NCBI GenBank assembly: GCA_039817385.1
Contig: JBCBVY010000001.1
Location: forward strand, 744,001 to 808,000
DNA: 64,000 nucleotides
Origin: JBCBCP01 sp039817385
GTDB lineage: Bacteria; Pseudomonadota; Alphaproteobacteria; Rhodobacterales; Rhodobacteraceae
Reading direction: 5' to 3'
Shown here: positions 25,267 to 33,395 of the stretch, piece after piece
Layout: each line of letters begins with the position of its first letter
Numbering within the stretch: the first letter of the stretch is position 1
Made by a program: the position numbers and the translations under genes
Notes under the pieces: model-generated
What the model was told of the DNA's origin: nothing
Databases searched by the model: none
What the model saw: the letters and a program-made list of their open reading frames with translations, nothing else

Positions 25267-26754
25267 CTACTCTTCGACGCTCAGTGCGACAAAGCGCGGA
25301 TCACCTGCGCGCCGCACGAGCAGCAGAAGCGACTTGCGGCCTGCATCGCGGACCTCGTCCAGACGGGTCTCAAACTGGGCAATGGTCTCCACCGGGCTTT
25401 GGCCCGCCTCGGTGATGATGTCGCCGGTGCGCAGGCCCTTTTCAAAGGCCTCGGTCGCCTCATCTACGCCGACCACAGCCAGCCCGACCAGATCGCCGTC
25501 CACGCCAAGCTCTTCGCGGATCTCGTCCGTCAGCGGGCTCAGCGTCAGGCCCAGCACTTCGCGCTCGGCCTCCGGCTCCTCGGCCGGTGCGGGCGCGGCG
25601 GCAGGCACCGCGCCTTCGGCTTCCTCGCGGCGGCCCAGCGTCACGCGCAGGGTCATCGTCTGGCCATCGCGGAACACGACCACGCGAACCGTCTCACCCA
25701 CGGGGCTGTTGCCCACCTGCCGCACGAGACCGCGGGTGTCGTCCACGTCAACGCCGGCAAAGGACAAGATCACGTCGCCGTCCTGCATCCCGGCGTCCTT
25801 CGCGGGGCCATCCGGCACGGAGGTCACCAGCGCGCCTGCGGTGTCCTCAAGACCAAGCGCCTCGGCCAGATCATCATCCACGTCCTGAATGCGCACGCCG
25901 AGCCAGCCGCGGCGCGTCTCGCCGAACTCCTGCAACTGGTCCACCACGCGGGTCACAACGTTGGAGGCCATCGAAAAGCCGATGCCGATGGAGCCGCCAT
26001 TGGGCGACAGGATCGCTGTGTTCACGCCGATCACCTCCCCATCCATGTTGAAGAGCGGGCCGCCCGAGTTGCCCCGGTTGATCGCCGCGTCGGTCTGGAT
26101 GTAATCGTCATAGGTCCCGCTCAGCGCGCGGTTGCGGGCCGACACGATCCCGGCAGAGACCGAAAAGCCCTGCCCCAGCGGGTTGCCCATTGCCACAACC
26201 CAGTCGCCCACGCGGGCCTCATCGCTGTCGCCAAAGGGCACGAATTGCAGCGGCCGATCCGCCTGCACCTTCAAAAGCGCAATGTCGGTGTTGGGGTCAG
26301 TACCGATCACCGTCGCCACAAGCTCTTCTTCGGGCTGGCCGTCGCCCGGAAAGAATTCGATCAAGATCTCGTCCGCACCCTCGATCACGTGGTTGTTGGT
26401 CACGACATAGCCGTCTTCGGAAATCACGAAGCCCGACCCCAGCGCAGACGAGCGCCGCGGCCGCTGGCCATCCCGGTTGTTGCGGTCCTGGAACTCGCGG
26501 AAAAAGTCCTCGAACGGCGAGCCCTCGGGCACGATCCCTTGCGGCCCGGTGCGGCCGGACACGGTGGTGGAGGTCGTGATGTTCACCACCGAGGGGCTGA
26601 TCTGCTCGGCCAGGGGCGCAAGGCTCTCCGGCCGCGCAAAGGCGGCCAGCGCAGAGGCAACGACAAACGCAAGCGCAAGCGCGGCCATCCACAGGGCGCG
26701 AAGGCGGGTCTGGTCGGGCGCGCGGCGGGCGCGAGCAACAGCTTTGGATTGCAT
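25267..26754 (-). CDS. degP: Do-like periplasmic serine protease/chaperone (DegP/HtrA)
   Basis: 495 residues: cytoplasmic Arg-rich start, one membrane/signal segment (about 22-42), trypsin-like domain and two PDZ domains (about 265-360 and 385-490). The triad is intact: His in VVTNNHVIEGADEI, Asp in DPNTDIALLKV and Ser in GNSGGPLF. The Q-linker DRNNRDGQRPRR matches the HtrA LA loop. It degrades or refolds damaged envelope proteins. GGAGAG upstream of ATG 26754 decides the start. It is upstream of the hflKC block on the same strand but separated from it by a long inverted repeat. Confidence 0.96.
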   Translation of the reverse strand: MQSKAVARARRAPDQTRLRALWMAALALAFVVASALAAFARPESLAPLAEQISPSVVNITTSTTVSGRTGPQGIVPEGSPFEDFFREFQDRNNRDGQRPRRSSALGSGFVISEDGYVVTNNHVIEGADEILIEFFPGDGQPEEELVATVIGTDPNTDIALLKVQADRPLQFVPFGDSDEARVGDWVVAMGNPLGQGFSVSAGIVSARNRALSGTYDDYIQTDAAINRGNSGGPLFNMDGEVIGVNTAILSPNGGSIGIGFSMASNVVTRVVDQLQEFGETRRGWLGVRIQDVDDDLAEALGLEDTAGALVTSVPDGPAKDAGMQDGDVILSFAGVDVDDTRGLVRQVGNSPVGETVRVVVFRDGQTMTLRVTLGRREEAEGAVPAAAPAPAEEPEAEREVLGLTLSPLTDEIREELGVDGDLVGLAVVGVDEATEAFEKGLRTGDIITEAGQSPVETIAQFETRLDEVRDAGRKSLLLLVRRAGDPRFVALSVEE

Positions 26755-26916
26755 GAGTTCTCTCCGATCCTGTGGGCCGCACACCGGCCCTTGACGAGTA
26801 ATGTAACGCGATTTCGCGCCTTGGGAACCATGTAGGGTGGCAAGGGTGCAACATGAACGGACTTGTCACAGCCGCGCCGATCAAAGTCCCGTTACCCAAG
26901 CGTGAAAGCGTCCCCT

Positions 26917-27033
26917 CTTCTCTGTTCTGAAAAAATCCCCACCGGAGGTACTAAATCTGATCGCAAGATTTGGATTCTATGCCTCCGGCGGGGATTTTTT
27001 CAGAACAGAGAAGCCTGGACCCGCAAAACATGT
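26917..27033. repeat. Long inverted repeat (element family, copy 5)
   Basis: Arms of 34 bases (26917-26950 and 26980-27013) pair with two mismatches around a 29-base loop that itself holds AAATC/GATTT. Both strands end in GGGGATTTTTT, a strong terminator form. It follows the DUF2065 gene that ends the hflK-hflC unit on the minus strand, and fills the 304-base gap before degP together with the degP promoter. Bases 27006-27033 are an inverted copy of 22521-22549. Confidence 0.8.
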
Positions 27034-27058
27034 CTTGCGCCGCAGGCGCGCAATTGGA

Positions 27059-27256
27059 TCAGGGCAGGCCCAGTTGGAACGCGCCCCACAAGAGGATCAG
27101 GCCACTGACAACGGCCAGCAGGCCGATCTGGCGGATGGCGGCCTCGCCCAGCGCGGCAAGCGCTTCCAGCAGCCGCGGAATCAGCGAAGGGGCCAGCGCG
27201 TACGCCAGCCCCTCCACAATCAGCACCAGCCCAAGAGCCAGCAGGATCCAGCTCAT
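27059..27256 (-). CDS. DUF2065 family small membrane protein
   Basis: 65 residues with two hydrophobic helices: MSWILLALGLVLIVEGLAYA and QIGLLAVVSGLILLW. A conserved LIPRLLEAL turn lies between. This family is regularly the gene after hflC, and here its ATG overlaps the hflC stop (ATGA). Function unknown; probably an accessory of the HflKC membrane complex. Confidence 0.9.
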   Translation of the reverse strand: MSWILLALGLVLIVEGLAYALAPSLIPRLLEALAALGEAAIRQIGLLAVVSGLILLWGAFQLGLP

Positions 27257-28146
27257 TCGCCTTCAGCGCTCCGCGCGCCCTGGTCGGAGCGCAGGTAGTT
27301 GAAGAACTCGCTATCCGGCGACATGACCATCGTCGAGTTTGAGCCCTGAAGCGCGCGCTCGTACGCGGTGAGCGAGCGGTAGAACTCGAAGAACTCCGGG
27401 TCGGCGTTAAACGCATCGGCGAAGATAGCGTTGCGCTCCGCGTCGGCCTGACCGCGGATAATCTCCGATTCCCGCGTCGCCTCCGAGGTCAGCTCGATCA
27501 CCGTCCGGTCGGCTTGCGCCCGGACCCGCTGCGCGGCCTCTTCGCCGCGCGCAATCTCGTCGGCGGCTTCCCGCTCCCGCTCGGCACGCATCCGCGCAAA
27601 GGTCGCCTCGAGGTTCTGCTCCGGCAGGTTGGTCTGCTTGAGCCGCACGTCGATCACCTCGATCCCAAGGTTCTGCGCCCGTACGCGCGCCACGCTTGTG
27701 ATCCGCTCCGTCAAGGCCACCCGGTCTGCGGACAAGATGGTGTTCGACGTCACGCCCTCGGCACCCAGCACTTCCCGGATCACCGGGTTAAGAATGCCTT
27801 CAAGCCTGTCCTCAGCAGCGCGCAGTCCATTCACGCCCACGGCCTGGCGGAACTGCACCACGTCCGAAATCCGGTAACGCGCAAAGGCGTCCACGACCAA
27901 CCGGCGGTCATCGGAGGGCGTCACTTCGGTGGCCGGCGTGTCGAGCGCCTGGATGCGCGCGTCATAGCGGACCACCTCGTCAAACACCGGCACCTTGAAC
28001 GCAAGACCGGGGTCTTCGTTGACCTGCTGGATCTGACCAAACCGCAGGACCAGCACTTTTTCGCGCTCGTCCACGATGTAGATCGACGACAGGATGGCCG
28101 CCACAAGGACCACTGCAATCGGGATAAGGTAAGTGGTTGGTCGCAT
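27253..28146 (-). CDS. hflC: Protease modulator HflC
   Basis: 297 residues, SPFH/prohibitin-domain membrane protein. An N-terminal transmembrane segment (5-25) is followed by the SPFH domain, a helical region rich in RAEREREAADEIARGEEAA, and the C-terminal AYERALQGSNSTMVMSPDSE, which is characteristic of HflC. With HflK it forms a cage around FtsH and tunes membrane-protein turnover. Overlaps on both sides (TGATG with hflK, ATGA with DUF2065) show one operon. Confidence 0.96.
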   Translation of the reverse strand: MRPTTYLIPIAVVLVAAILSSIYIVDEREKVLVLRFGQIQQVNEDPGLAFKVPVFDEVVRYDARIQALDTPATEVTPSDDRRLVVDAFARYRISDVVQFRQAVGVNGLRAAEDRLEGILNPVIREVLGAEGVTSNTILSADRVALTERITSVARVRAQNLGIEVIDVRLKQTNLPEQNLEATFARMRAEREREAADEIARGEEAAQRVRAQADRTVIELTSEATRESEIIRGQADAERNAIFADAFNADPEFFEFYRSLTAYERALQGSNSTMVMSPDSEFFNYLRSDQGARSAEGE

Positions 28147-29321
28147 CAGTTTGTCCCTCCGCTGGTCCGGCGCCCAAGCTCGTTCAGGGGCAGGTAGGGC
28201 ACGATGCCCTGACCGCCGCCGCCTGCGCCGCCCACGTCTTCAAGGATGATCTTGTCCACATCGCCCAGCACGCGCTCCATCGTCTCAAGATAAAGCCGCT
28301 TGCGCGTCACTTCGGGCGCTTCGAGGTATTCTTCGAGGACCGATGTAAAGCGTGATGCCTCACCGGTTGCCTCGTTCACGACCTGTGCCCGGTAGCCTTC
28401 GGCTTGCTCCAGCGTCTGGGCGGCTTCACCGCGCGCGCCCGCCAGTACCCGGTTGGCGTAGGCGTCGGCCTGACGCTCCAGCCGGTCGCGTTCCTGTTCA
28501 GCCGCCTGAACGTCGCGGAAACTGTCGATCACCTCGCGCGGCGGGTCTGCCTTGTCGAGGTTCAGACGCACGATGTTCACGCCGCTTTCATAGGCATCCA
28601 GCGTCGCCTGGATCAGCGTGCGCGCCTCGTCCTGCACAACCTCACGGTCGCGGTTCAGGATCGGGGCCAGCTCACGCTGCGCGATCACTTCGCGCATCGC
28701 CGATTCCGACACCGAACGGATCGTTTCCTGCGGATCGGCGAGGTTAAACAGGAACTTCGCTGGATCGTTGATGTTCCAGACCACTTCGAAGTCGATGTCG
28801 ATGATGTTCTCGTCCGTGGTCAGCATCAGCCCTTCGGAGCCGCGGCCCGACTGGCGCGCGCCCAGGGTCTCGGTCTGCTCGCGCGTGACCGGCAGCACCT
28901 CGGCGGTGACCAGCGGCCACGGCGCAAAGTTCAGGCCCGGATTGCCGACAGAGGAGAACTCGCCCAGGAACAGCTCAACCGACTGTTCTTCGGGCCGGAC
29001 GGTGTAAAAGCTCGCCAGACCCCAGAGGATGATCGCACCAACCACGCCTAGGCCGACCATGCCGCGCGTGATTTTCGGGCCACCCGCGCCGCCGCCGCCG
29101 GGACCGCCCGTGCCACTGCCGCCGCCGCGCCCGCCCATCAGGACGCGCAACTGTTCCTGGCCCTTGCGGACCAGCTCATCAATCTCGGGGATTTGCGGGC
29201 CGTCCGGCCCCTGCCCGCGGCCACCGCCGCCTCCGCCATTCGACGGGGGACGTCCACCGCCCCGGTTTCCTCCGCCAGAATTGCCGCCGCCCCCCCAGGG
29301 GCCGCCCGTATTGCCAGCCAT
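28146..29321 (-). CDS. hflK: FtsH protease activity modulator HflK
   Basis: 391 residues. The N-terminus is very Gly/Asn/Arg-rich (1-85), typical of HflK; a transmembrane helix at about 90-110 and an SPFH domain (TVRPEEQSVELFLGEF onwards) follow. The C-terminal helical part has REVIDSFRDVQAAEQERDRL and a YLETMERVLGDVDKIILE end. Partner of HflC and FtsH. First gene of the hflK-hflC-DUF2065 unit. Confidence 0.96.
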   Translation of the reverse strand: MAGNTGGPWGGGGNSGGGNRGGGRPPSNGGGGGGRGQGPDGPQIPEIDELVRKGQEQLRVLMGGRGGGSGTGGPGGGGAGGPKITRGMVGLGVVGAIILWGLASFYTVRPEEQSVELFLGEFSSVGNPGLNFAPWPLVTAEVLPVTREQTETLGARQSGRGSEGLMLTTDENIIDIDFEVVWNINDPAKFLFNLADPQETIRSVSESAMREVIAQRELAPILNRDREVVQDEARTLIQATLDAYESGVNIVRLNLDKADPPREVIDSFRDVQAAEQERDRLERQADAYANRVLAGARGEAAQTLEQAEGYRAQVVNEATGEASRFTSVLEEYLEAPEVTRKRLYLETMERVLGDVDKIILEDVGGAGGGGQGIVPYLPLNELGRRTSGGTN

Positions 29322-29393
29322 GTTTTGGTATGTCCTTCTCTAAGCCGCTTTGCCGCGGCGCTTGCGCATAACCTGTGCCCTCGGGCGCGGTTT

Positions 29394-30860
29394 TCAAGCC
29401 GTCCGCACCGGGCTTCGCATCGTCACAATTTCCTCGGACATGGTGGGGTGCACCGCCACGGTCCGGTCGAAATCTTCTTTGGTTGCGCCCATTTTCACCG
29501 CCACCCCGGCCAGCTGGATCATCTCACCCGCGTTCGGCGCAACGATATGGCAGCCCTTGATCTTGCGGGTCAGTGCGCAGACGACCAGCTTCATCAGCAC
29601 CCGGTTTGGCATCCCGGCAAAGGCGGTCTGCATCGGGCGAAAAGAGGTGCAGTACACCTCGATCGGGCCCTCATCGCGCGCCTCTTCCTCGCTCAGCCCC
29701 ACAGTGCCCAGTTCGGGCTGGGTGAAGACGGCGCTCGGGATCATCTCGTGATCGGGCGCTGTGGGGTTGTCCTTGAATACCGTCTCGACAAAGGCCATCC
29801 CCTCGCGGATCGCAACCGGGGTGAGGTTCACCCGGTTCGTCACGTCACCGATGGCATAGACGCTGTCGAGGGCCGTCTTGGAATACGCATCCACCACGAT
29901 CTCGCCCCGGCGGCCGACTTCGATACCCAGTTCCTCAAGGCCCAGGTCGCTGTTCGGGGTGCGCCCGGTGGCAAAAAGCACGGCGTCAAACACCTTTTCC
30001 TGCCCCGTGGTGGACTTGACCCAGATCGGCCCGCCCGTGCCTTGCGAATGGTCCGCGCGGGCCAACTCCCCGCGTGCCCGGGCCGAGGCGCCCATCACCG
30101 CGTCGCTGTCGGTGCCGGTGCTGGAGGCGGAATGGTCCGCACCCGCAGGTGCCATCTCTAGGATATTCGTGCCAACGAAGAGGTCGATGCCTGCCTCGCG
30201 CATCGCTTCGGCCACCAGCCCGCGCGCCTCATCATCAAAGCCGCGCAGCACCTGCGCGCCGCGGTAATACTGCGTCACCTCAACGCCCAGACCCGCAAGG
30301 ATGCAGGCAAATTCGCAGGCAATGTAGCCGCCGCCGATCACGAGGATCGATTTGGGCAGCTTGTCCACGTGGAAGATATCGTCGCTGACGATGCCCAGAT
30401 GCGCGTTTGGGATATCCGGGCGCACAGGCCGCCCGCCGGTTGCGATCAGGATGGTCTTGGCCGTCTTTTCCGTCCCGTCCGCCAGCACGACGGTATGCGC
30501 GCCCTTCAGCGTCGCGCGCTGGTCAAACCGCTCCACGCCCGAGCCGTCCAGCAGGTTGCGATAGACCTGCTCCAGCCGGTCCAGCTCCGTGTTCAGCTTG
30601 TTGCGAAAAGCCGTCCAGTCAAACGCGCCATCGCCGATGTCCCAGCCATAGGCACGGGCCTGCGCGGGCATCTCGCCGTATTCGGAGGCAAAGACCATCA
30701 GCTTTTTCGGCACGCAGCCCCGGATCACACAGGTCCCGCCATAGCGGTCTTCCTCGGCCAGCGCGACCTTCGCGCCCGTCTCACCGGCTGCGACCCGTGC
30801 GGCGCGCACACCGCCGGAGCCGCCCCCGATGACAAAGAGGTCGTAGTCATAATCTGCCAT
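29394..30860 (-). CDS. gor: Glutathione-disulfide reductase with a 28-residue insertion
   Basis: 488 residues (about 450-460 is usual). FAD motif VIGGGSGGVRAA (10-21), redox disulfide GGTCVIRGCVPKK (41-53), NADPH motif VIGGGYIACEFA (174-185), second FAD motif VYAIGDVT, and the C-terminal catalytic HPTMSEEIV. It reduces oxidised glutathione with NADPH. An extra low-complexity stretch at about residues 241-268 (with SASSTGTDSDAVMG) lies between two 11-base repeats and accounts for most of the excess length. Frame and catalytic residues are intact, so it should be active. Confidence 0.94.
   Translation of the reverse strand: MADYDYDLFVIGGGSGGVRAARVAAGETGAKVALAEEDRYGGTCVIRGCVPKKLMVFASEYGEMPAQARAYGWDIGDGAFDWTAFRNKLNTELDRLEQVYRNLLDGSGVERFDQRATLKGAHTVVLADGTEKTAKTILIATGGRPVRPDIPNAHLGIVSDDIFHVDKLPKSILVIGGGYIACEFACILAGLGVEVTQYYRGAQVLRGFDDEARGLVAEAMREAGIDLFVGTNILEMAPAGADHSASSTGTDSDAVMGASARARGELARADHSQGTGGPIWVKSTTGQEKVFDAVLFATGRTPNSDLGLEELGIEVGRRGEIVVDAYSKTALDSVYAIGDVTNRVNLTPVAIREGMAFVETVFKDNPTAPDHEMIPSAVFTQPELGTVGLSEEEARDEGPIEVYCTSFRPMQTAFAGMPNRVLMKLVVCALTRKIKGCHIVAPNAGEMIQLAGVAVKMGATKEDFDRTVAVHPTMSEEIVTMRSPVRTA
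30046..30140. repeat. 84-bp in-frame insertion in gor bounded by 11-bp direct repeats
   Basis: GAATGGTCCGC occurs at 30046-30056 and again at 30130-30140, exactly 84 bases (28 codons) apart. Removing one repeat plus the intervening bases would give a protein of normal glutathione-reductase length. Confidence 0.75.
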
Positions 30861-30963
30861 GAGGGAGGGCCTTCCTGTATCCGCGTGTGCAAGTATCACA
30901 CAGGTGGATATGGTTGGCCAGAGCGCGCGGGGGCCTGCGCCGCGCACTCAAACTTTCGTGCGC

Positions 30964-31410
30964 TTAGGTCAGTGGCCCCGGCGCATTCTGCACAAGGCGT
31001 TGCATCAGCGCGGCGAACTGCGCCCGCTCTTCCGCGGTCCAGCGGTCCTCAAAAACGCGGTCCGCGTGCTTGGCAAAGCTTGCTTCCGCCTCCTCCAGCC
31101 GCCCGCGCCCCGCCTGCGTCAGCACCACGAAAGAGGTCCGCGCGTCGCGCGCGTCGGCGGCGCGTCCGACAAGGCCGATCTTCTCCATTGGCGCGGTCAT
31201 CCGGGTGACGGTCGAGGCGCTGACATGCATCCGCCGCGCCAGCTCCACCCGCGGCAGGCGCGTCAGCGGCGCTTGCGCCAGATGTTTCAGCAGCATGAAT
31301 TCGTTCACCGAAATCCCATGCACCGCGCCGAATTCCCCGGCAAGGCGCGCGCGGAACACATCAGCCGCCTGAAGCAGGCGCAGGGCGTTTTGGTCGTTTG
31401 TGTGGGGCAT
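30964..31410 (-). CDS. MarR family transcriptional regulator
   Basis: 148 residues. Winged-helix core with LLKHLAQAPLTRLPRVELAR, the recognition helix MHVSASTVTRMTAPMEKIGL and the wing VGRAADARDARTSFVVLTQAG, the MarR pattern. MarR proteins usually repress their own gene and a neighbour in response to phenolics or oxidants. A palindrome upstream (31452-31464) is a likely operator. It lies 103 bases upstream of gor in the same direction, so gor may be part of the regulon. Confidence 0.9.
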   Translation of the reverse strand: MPHTNDQNALRLLQAADVFRARLAGEFGAVHGISVNEFMLLKHLAQAPLTRLPRVELARRMHVSASTVTRMTAPMEKIGLVGRAADARDARTSFVVLTQAGRGRLEEAEASFAKHADRVFEDRWTAEERAQFAALMQRLVQNAPGPLT

Positions 31411-31451
31411 TGGCTTATCTCTTGCAATTCGCTTCCGGATGCAAGTAATTA

Positions 31452-31464
31452 GCAAATAATTTGC
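31452..31464 (-). promoter_or_regulatory. Probable MarR operator
   Basis: GCAAAT-A-ATTTGC is a perfect 13-base palindrome in an AT-rich patch about 40 bases upstream of the MarR start. Further TTGC and GCAA half-sites lie between it and the gene. Position and symmetry fit autoregulation; this is inference. Confidence 0.5.
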
Positions 31465-31621
31465 GCCCTACAAGGGCAAACCGTCATCACACCCGAAACG
31501 CGCTGACTTGCGGCAGATCTGCTGGCTCTATTGGGCTGGTCCTGCCCTGCCTGCCGCTGATATCCCTGTTCAGCCCCGCAGGCTTTGCGCTCTTTACCCG
31601 GATCCGCGCGGTTAGGCGGGT

Positions 31622-32410
31622 CTAGTCGGCTAAATCCCGAAACAGGTTGTCCGTCTCGACAAAGTCGAGGCGGTCGGTCTGCACCGTGCCTTCGTTGATG
31701 TCGCGCACCTCGACCCGGCCATCGCCGTAGCCAATGACCACCTGGTCACAGATGTCGATGAACAGGCCGTTCTCGACCACACCCGGCATCTGGTTCAGTA
31801 CCATCGCCAACTGCCGCGCATTGCCGATCCGCGCGAGGTGCAGGTCGAGCACGTAGTTGCCCTCATCGGTGACAAAAGCCCGGTCGCCGTTCATCCGCAG
31901 GCTCGACTGACGGCCCAGTACGTCCATCGAAATCAGCGTTTCCTCAACCAGCGCCTGCGTGGTCTGCCAGCCAAAGGGGATCACCTCCACCGGCAGGGGA
32001 AAGGCGCCGAGCGTTTCGACCTCTTTGCCGACATCGGCGATCACGACCATCTGGTCGCTGGCTGTCGCCACAATCTTTTCCTGCAGCAGCGCGCCGCCGC
32101 CGCCCTTGATCAGGTTCAGCGATCCGTCAAATTCATCCGCCCCGTCGATGGTCATGTCGAGCCACTTGGCCTCATCAAGGCTCATGACCGGAATGCCGAC
32201 CTCGCGCGCCAGCTCCGCGGTGCGCGTGCTGGTGGGCACGCCGCGGATGCGCAGGCCATCTTCGCGCACGGCCTCGCCAAGGCAGCGCACCAGCCACGCG
32301 GCGGTGGACCCAGTGCCCAGCCCCACGCGCATCCCGTCCTCGACCAGTTCCGCCGCGCGCTTGGCGGCGACAAACTTGGCTTTGTCGATGGGGGAAAGCT
32401 CTCCGGTCAT
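31622..32410 (-). CDS. rpiA: Ribose-5-phosphate isomerase A
   Basis: 262 residues. Interconverts ribose-5-phosphate and ribulose-5-phosphate in the pentose phosphate pathway. Signatures: VGLGTGSTAAWLV (phosphate loop), DMTIDGADEFDGSLNLIKGG and GGALLQEKIVA with the catalytic Asp, Glu and Lys. The start MTGELSPIDKAKFVAAK was chosen over an upstream in-frame ATG because it fits the family N-terminus. Confidence 0.96.
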   Translation of the reverse strand: MTGELSPIDKAKFVAAKRAAELVEDGMRVGLGTGSTAAWLVRCLGEAVREDGLRIRGVPTSTRTAELAREVGIPVMSLDEAKWLDMTIDGADEFDGSLNLIKGGGGALLQEKIVATASDQMVVIADVGKEVETLGAFPLPVEVIPFGWQTTQALVEETLISMDVLGRQSSLRMNGDRAFVTDEGNYVLDLHLARIGNARQLAMVLNQMPGVVENGLFIDICDQVVIGYGDGRVEVRDINEGTVQTDRLDFVETDNLFRDLAD

Positions 32411-32711
32411 GGCGCGCCTTAAACAGTTGTCGTGGCGGGAGCCTAGCACAGCCCCCCGCAGCGGCGCGAGAGGCAAACCGTTCAAATTGACAAAGCCTGC
32501 GTGACGGCGCCTCGCACGTGCGGGTCAACCGGTCGGCGTTCACGATCTCCGCCTGCATCGCGGTGCCATCCTGACCCTCCTCAAAACAGCGCGCGCTTGA
32601 ACGCGGCGCTGCACTGGCGCCTGTGCGACGTTTGACGCGCGCGGCCGGATCACGCGGCAAATGGTCGTTTTGAGGCAGGACAGGGCGCGGGCGCCTTTCT
32701 ACTGCTTGCCC
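32411..32711. other. 301-base intergenic region between divergent rpiA and GST genes
   Basis: No gene, hairpin terminator or repeat is convincing here. The region has several GCGC-rich stretches and must hold the two divergent promoters. A short minus-strand open stretch near 32558 (starting MQAEIVNADR) lacks support. Confidence 0.5.
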
Positions 32712-33395
32712 ATGTACGTTCTGCACTATGCCCCGGACAACGCCTCGATGATCGTGCGGCTGTCGCTCGATATGCTGGGCGTGCCGTTTGAAACGGCGCT
32801 GGTGGACCGGCGGGCCGGGGCGCAGCGCAGCGCGGCCTATCTCGCGCTCAACCCCAACGGGCTGATCCCCGTGCTGGAAACGCCCGAAGGCCCGTTGTTC
32901 GAGACCGGCGCGATCCTGACGTGGTTGGTCGACACGCATGGGGGGATCGGCCCGTCCCACGGGGCGGCGGCGCGGGGCGCGTGGCTTAAATGGCTGTTCT
33001 ACGTGTCGAACACCCTGCACCCCGCCCTGCGCCAGACGTTCTATGCGGACCGCTACATCGCGCCGGACGCCGCAGCAGCCCTGCGCGCCGGGCTGGCGCC
33101 GCACATCACCACAGCCTTCGCACAGCTGAACCGCATTGCGGCGGAAGGTGCGATCCTTGGCAGCGGCACCGGGGCGCTTGACGCCTATATTGCCGCCTGC
33201 CTGCGCTGGCGTACGCTTTATCCGCTTGGCGACGCCGTTGGCCTGACCCTTGCCGACACCCCCGCCCTTGCCCGCATGTGCGCCAGGCTGGAGGCGACCG
33301 AGGCCTGCGCCCGCCTGATCAAAGCCGAGGGGCTTGGCCCCCACCCGTTCACCGCCCCGGCCTATCCGGAGCCCCCCGAAGGGACCGCGACCTAG
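32712..33395 (+). CDS. Glutathione S-transferase family protein
   Basis: 227 residues. The thioredoxin-like N-terminal domain (YVLHYAPDNASMIVRLSLDM, then NPNGLIPVLETPEGPLFETG with the gamma-Glu contact) is followed by a helical domain with LDAYIAACLRWR. Ser11-type residues near the start could be catalytic. It ends directly before sdaA: TAG at 33393, sdaA ATG at 33396. The two genes are therefore co-transcribed. Substrate unknown. Confidence 0.88.
   Translation: MYVLHYAPDNASMIVRLSLDMLGVPFETALVDRRAGAQRSAAYLALNPNGLIPVLETPEGPLFETGAILTWLVDTHGGIGPSHGAAARGAWLKWLFYVSNTLHPALRQTFYADRYIAPDAAAALRAGLAPHITTAFAQLNRIAAEGAILGSGTGALDAYIAACLRWRTLYPLGDAVGLTLADTPALARMCARLEATEACARLIKAEGLGPHPFTAPAYPEPPEGTAT

Noticed and set aside
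31500..31620. Possible gene remnant between the MarR gene and rpiA
   Set aside because: A short open stretch rich in Leu/Pro can be read, but there is no start, no family and no second evidence.
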